Positions 4,679 to 7,693 of a DNA stretch of 7,693 nucleotides are shown here, in pieces. Origin of the DNA: Nitrospinaceae bacterium (GTDB taxonomy: Bacteria; Nitrospinota; Nitrospinia; Nitrospinales; VA-1); NCBI GenBank assembly GCA_029261435.1, contig JAJDBI010000236.1:1-7693 (forward strand), written 5' to 3'. The notes under the pieces were generated by a model. That model was not told the DNA's origin. It was given only the letters and a program-made list of their open reading frames with translations, and did no database searches. Both the position numbers and the translations under genes were made by a program. Numbering within the stretch: position 1 is the first letter of the stretch; each line of letters opens with the position of its first letter.

Positions 4679-7303
4679 CTAAGCTTTAGAGATCTTTACG
4701 TTGACTAAACCTTCTTCCCCGTTTCGCAGGGTGCTAACAGGAACCGTCGGCCAGTTTTTTGGAATATACAGCATTCCCCGACTGGTTACCTTGCTGGTCT
4801 TTACTTTAACCTCTACTTTGCCGGCAGAAGATTCCACCACAATTTGGTCACCAGTGCCGACTCCCAGGCTTTTCGCATCCTCCGGGTGCAACTCGGCAAT
4901 ACATTCCGGTCCTATCTCGACCAATGCTTTGGAGTGCTGGGTGTAACTTCCTATATGGAACATGTGGTTGTTGGTTTGCAGTGTGAATGGAAAACCTTCG
5001 GGTTTGCCATTTTGTCCGGCTGCATTGCCATTGCTATGGAACTTCGGGTTCGTATTGGCAGAACCCAGTGTCCATTGAGTCGACTCACTCCCCGGAAAAA
5101 CTGCTTTATAAGCCGGAGTGACCCTTGCTATTTCCTGTTGCACACTGGTTGTGTCTGTATTCTTGAAAGGTTTGCCCAACGCGTCTGCAAGTTCGATCAA
5201 TATATCGAAGTCAGGTTTGGAAATTCCTTGGGGAATTACCGCCGGTGCCACCCGTTGCACATGCCGGGACATATTGGTGTAGCTTCCTTCTTTCTCTGCA
5301 AATGTTGATGCAGGAAGAATCAGATCTGCCATTCTTGCCGTATCGGTCATGAAAACATCGGTAACAACAAGAAATGGAACGGTGCGCAAAGCTTCTTTGA
5401 CCAATTGTGGTTTGAAGTAGGATTGAAGAGGATCTTCCCCTGCGATGAACAGGAACTTTAATGCACCATTGATACAGTTTTCGAATAAGTCTCCGGCATG
5501 TTTGGAATTGCTGAGAGATAAAGCACCCCATTCACTGGCGAATGTTTCCAGAGCCGAGGAATCATTGATGGATTGATAGCCCGGTAAGAACTCAGGAGTA
5601 CAGCCCATGTCATTAACGCCCTGAGAGTTACAATGCTCCCTTGGGGGATAAACGCTCGTGCTGCCAGTACTGCCGTGCTGAACCAGAGTGCAAAGGTTAA
5701 GCAGAGCATTAAGAACTTCTTCACCCTGGCCCGTATCAAGAATATCGTTACCGATAATGACGAAACGGTCTGCGTCACTCGCAAATCTTTCAGCTGCGCG
5801 GGTGAGAACATCATCCGGCAGGCCGGTGGTTTGCTCAACCGCTTGCGCTGTATACTCACCTAAAGATTGTACCCATTCATTAAAGTTAGGAATGGCAGAC
5901 TGAGCTTTTCCTATATCGACCAGATTATTATCGATGATGATGCGTGATAATCGAGAGGCTACAGCTAAATCGGAGCCATGCTTGTAAATCATCCGCACAT
6001 CGACTTTTGCGTTACTTTCAAAAACCACTTTTCGTGGATTCGCAATCAACAAGTCGGTATTATTGAAGATGGTTCCAAACCGAATAGAATTTCCTCCTAC
6101 TGGATACTCAGAGGGCAGGTCAGAGTTGAAAACCAACACTACATCAGCTTCCTGAAGCTTGGTGATAGGCTGTGATGTGATTCCGTTCTCAAAACAGTTC
6201 AGCATGAACTGGTTTAGATAAGGAGCTCTTATATTAGTCAGGTTGGTTACCTGATTTGAGCCAAGCAGACTACGAAACAATTTTTGAAAAAGGTAATTCT
6301 CTTCATTCGTCAACTTTTCGGATGCGATTCCGGCAAGACTATCAGGGCCGCTACGGTTCACCGTTGTTTGCATGCGGTCGGCAATGGTTTGCAAAGCCTC
6401 TTCCCAAGTCACTTCCTGAAATCTCCCTCCCATATTCATGAGAGGGGACTCAATGCGCTCATCGTTATGAATGATACCGTGTCCCAAACGCCCTTTGGCG
6501 CAGAGGTTGCCTTCGTTGATGCCAACATCGTAACCCTCGTCAGCTTCAATACGGATAACATTACCTTTTTTACTTTCAAGCTTAATGGTACAACCCCACG
6601 AACAATAATTGCAGGTCGTATGGGTTTCGGTAAACATGGCTGCCAAACCCCGTGCTTCCGAAGTCATGTCCATCAACGCCCCGGTCGGGCAAACCGTGAT
6701 GCATTGTCCGCAGAATTCGCAATCGAGAGGCTCGTCGTTGGCGGTGCCGATGCCAACACTCATTCCGCGTTTATGAAAGTCGAGGGCTTGAACTCCCTGG
6801 ATTTCATCGCAGGCGCGCACACATAATCCGCACATGATGCAACGGTTGAGGTAGAACTCTATAATAGGGTTAGACTTGATGCTGGGTTCGTTGCGTCTCT
6901 GGATCTCAAACCGCCCATCGAACAGTTGCAACATATCCGTGTTGTCCTGTAGCGGACAAACTCCAGATTTATCACAGATGGGGCAGTCCAAGGGATGCTC
7001 AACCAATAGCATTTCAAGGCAGGCTTTGTTGTAACGATCAGTCTCTTCGGTGCCGGTGCTGACTTCCATGCCATCGCAAACTGGCTGGGTGCAGGAATAA
7101 ACCAATTCTTTTTTACCATCGACCACTGTTTCAACCATACAGGTTCGGCAGGCGGCAAACGGTTTCAGTTTTCTGTTGTAACAGAGGTTGGAGACCGGTA
7201 CTTCATTCTGGTTGCAGGCTTCAAGGATAACGGTACCTTCAGGTACAGAAACCTCTTTGCCATTAATATTTATATTGCAGTCTTTTTTAGGAACGGTGCT
7301 CAT
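4679..7303 (-). CDS. nuoG: NADH-quinone oxidoreductase subunit G, formate-dehydrogenase-like form
   Basis: NuoG carries electrons through a chain of iron-sulfur clusters from the NADH site of NuoF toward the quinone module. The 874-residue protein shows a [2Fe-2S] domain (Cys41, 52, 55, 71), the His-Cys3 site (His103, Cys107, 110, 116) and two full CxxCxxCxxxC ferredoxin motifs (Cys155/158/161/165 and 195/198/201/205). Next come the N7-type site (Cys231, 234, 238, 268), a long molybdopterin-oxidoreductase fold (about 280-740, with LPASTFAEKEGSY at 663-675) and a C-terminal dinucleotide-binding-like barrel (about 777-874). Canonical NuoG keeps only one cluster in the double-ferredoxin region, so this one resembles FdsA-type formate dehydrogenase and hydrogenase subunits. 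The position aligned with the formate dehydrogenase Cys/Sec ligand appears to be Ile358, followed by Arg, so formate oxidation is unlikely. Its ATG overlaps the nuoE stop (TAATG). A NuoG-like subunit of another NAD-linked complex is the alternative. Confidence 0.92.
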   Translation of the reverse strand: MSTVPKKDCNININGKEVSVPEGTVILEACNQNEVPVSNLCYNRKLKPFAACRTCMVETVVDGKKELVYSCTQPVCDGMEVSTGTEETDRYNKACLEMLLVEHPLDCPICDKSGVCPLQDNTDMLQLFDGRFEIQRRNEPSIKSNPIIEFYLNRCIMCGLCVRACDEIQGVQALDFHKRGMSVGIGTANDEPLDCEFCGQCITVCPTGALMDMTSEARGLAAMFTETHTTCNYCSWGCTIKLESKKGNVIRIEADEGYDVGINEGNLCAKGRLGHGIIHNDERIESPLMNMGGRFQEVTWEEALQTIADRMQTTVNRSGPDSLAGIASEKLTNEENYLFQKLFRSLLGSNQVTNLTNIRAPYLNQFMLNCFENGITSQPITKLQEADVVLVFNSDLPSEYPVGGNSIRFGTIFNNTDLLIANPRKVVFESNAKVDVRMIYKHGSDLAVASRLSRIIIDNNLVDIGKAQSAIPNFNEWVQSLGEYTAQAVEQTTGLPDDVLTRAAERFASDADRFVIIGNDILDTGQGEEVLNALLNLCTLVQHGSTGSTSVYPPREHCNSQGVNDMGCTPEFLPGYQSINDSSALETFASEWGALSLSNSKHAGDLFENCINGALKFLFIAGEDPLQSYFKPQLVKEALRTVPFLVVTDVFMTDTARMADLILPASTFAEKEGSYTNMSRHVQRVAPAVIPQGISKPDFDILIELADALGKPFKNTDTTSVQQEIARVTPAYKAVFPGSESTQWTLGSANTNPKFHSNGNAAGQNGKPEGFPFTLQTNNHMFHIGSYTQHSKALVEIGPECIAELHPEDAKSLGVGTGDQIVVESSAGKVEVKVKTSKVTSRGMLYIPKNWPTVPVSTLRNGEEGLVNVKISKA

Positions 7304-7693
7304 TAAGCTGTGGCCTCCTCGGTTTCCGGGGCATCTTCAAGCTTGTATTCGCCGAGAATATCCAGTGTTTTTTCAGGATCTATAGTTCCGTGAGTGTCTT
7401 CGCCGATAATGGCCATAGGAGCTGCCCCGCAGTTGCCAAGGCAGGAAGCGGTCTGCAAAGTAAATAATTTTTTGCTGTCTGTTTCGCCGGGGCGAATTTT
7501 ATAGCAGTCATTAATTTTGTCGCCGATTATGGGAGCACCCTTTACAAAACAGGCTGTACCATAACAAAGCTTAATAATGTATTTACCCGGCTCAGTAATG
7601 AGAAGCTGGGGATAAAATGAAATCACTCCATACAATTCTGCCCGACTAACACTGAGAGCCTCCATCACCAATTCCATAGCGGGAGCAGGTAAA
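7303..7693 (-). CDS. nuoE: NADH-quinone oxidoreductase subunit E (24-kDa, [2Fe-2S]), 5' end outside window
   Basis: NuoE holds the N1a [2Fe-2S] cluster beside the flavin of NuoF in the NADH-oxidising arm. The frame stays open to the right edge and reads LPAPAMELVMEALSVSRAE. This matches the helix that normally precedes the thioredoxin-like domain, so the ATG at 7677 is internal and roughly 35-45 residues lie outside. Counting from that Met, the cluster ligands are Cys38 and Cys43 (CYGTAC) and Cys79 and Cys83 (CLGNC), the family's CX4C and CX3C pairs. Before them is the typical ELYGVISFYPQ. The C-terminus has an acidic tail (LEDAPETEEATA). The stop TAA shares one base with the nuoG start, indicating translational coupling. 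nuoF is not between them. Related NuoE-like subunits occur in NAD-linked hydrogenases and formate dehydrogenases, but the nearby nuoD favours complex I. Confidence 0.93.
   Translation of the reverse strand, partial: LPAPAMELVMEALSVSRAELYGVISFYPQLLITEPGKYIIKLCYGTACFVKGAPIIGDKINDCYKIRPGETDSKKLFTLQTASCLGNCGAAPMAIIGEDTHGTIDPEKTLDILGEYKLEDAPETEEATA
7314..7320 (-). promoter_or_regulatory. Ribosome-binding site of nuoG inside the nuoE end
   Basis: On the minus strand GAGGAGG ends 10 bases before the nuoG ATG (7301-7303) and lies within the last codons of nuoE. With the TAATG overlap it supports this start and allows both direct initiation and re-initiation by ribosomes finishing nuoE. Confidence 0.65.

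Noticed and set aside
4844..5308. 154-codon plus-strand open frame opposite the nuoG 3' end
   Set aside because: It is antisense to the conserved C-terminal domain of nuoG, its translation shows no family features, and it has no start signal.
6284..6826. 180-codon open frame on the plus strand opposite nuoG
   Set aside because: It lies wholly antisense to a well-conserved nuoG region that contains the cluster Cys residues. It has no ribosome-binding site or recognisable domain and is best explained as a shadow of that coding strand.
4679..7303. nuoG as a catalytic NAD-dependent formate dehydrogenase
   Set aside because: The domain order is similar, but the Cys/Sec ligand position appears to be Ile, and the neighbours are nuoE and nuoD, which fit complex I.

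Overview
The window looks like a chromosomal segment of a Gram-negative-type bacterium of moderate GC content. It carries a class A penicillin-binding protein, a TatA-type translocase component and subunits of respiratory complex I. The lineage cannot be fixed from the sequence alone. The ribonuclease-inhibitor-like leucine-rich repeats, the DUF5069-like protein and the formate-dehydrogenase-like NuoG would suit a Nitrospinota/Nitrospirota or deltaproteobacterial-type genome, but that is inference. No insertion sequence, tRNA, rRNA, CRISPR array or phage gene was seen.

Layout. Positions 1-904 (minus) hold the N-terminal 301 codons of a PBP1A-like peptidoglycan glycosyltransferase that runs off the left edge. 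Upstream of it on the same strand are a DUF5069-like protein (985-1407) and a leucine-rich-repeat protein (1415-1909). These two are separated by only 7 bases and sit behind a good sigma70-like promoter (1961-1989). Divergently on the plus strand lies a small secreted TPR protein (2102-2461), closed by a perfect 11-bp hairpin. Next is tatA (2668-3141), with an unusually long charged tail. A roughly 300-base gap without a convincing gene (3142-3443) separates tatA from the convergent complex I genes.

The right half is a minus-strand complex I block transcribed nuoE (5' end outside the window), nuoG, nuoD. nuoE and nuoG overlap by one base (TAATG). nuoF, which normally lies between them, is absent there. 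nuoD is a separate gene, not fused to nuoC, and is the last gene of the block. NuoE and NuoG belong to the NADH-oxidising electron-input module and NuoD forms part of the quinone pocket. The block therefore links the entry and exit ends of the iron-sulfur chain while omitting the usual neighbours.

The most notable point is NuoG. It keeps two complete CxxCxxCxxxC ferredoxin motifs, as in formate dehydrogenase alpha subunits and multimeric hydrogenases. The position aligned with the formate dehydrogenase Cys/Sec metal ligand appears to be Ile. I see no clearly new defence or mobile system here. The unusual elements are this complex I arrangement, the LRR/DUF5069 pair and the secreted mini-TPR protein.
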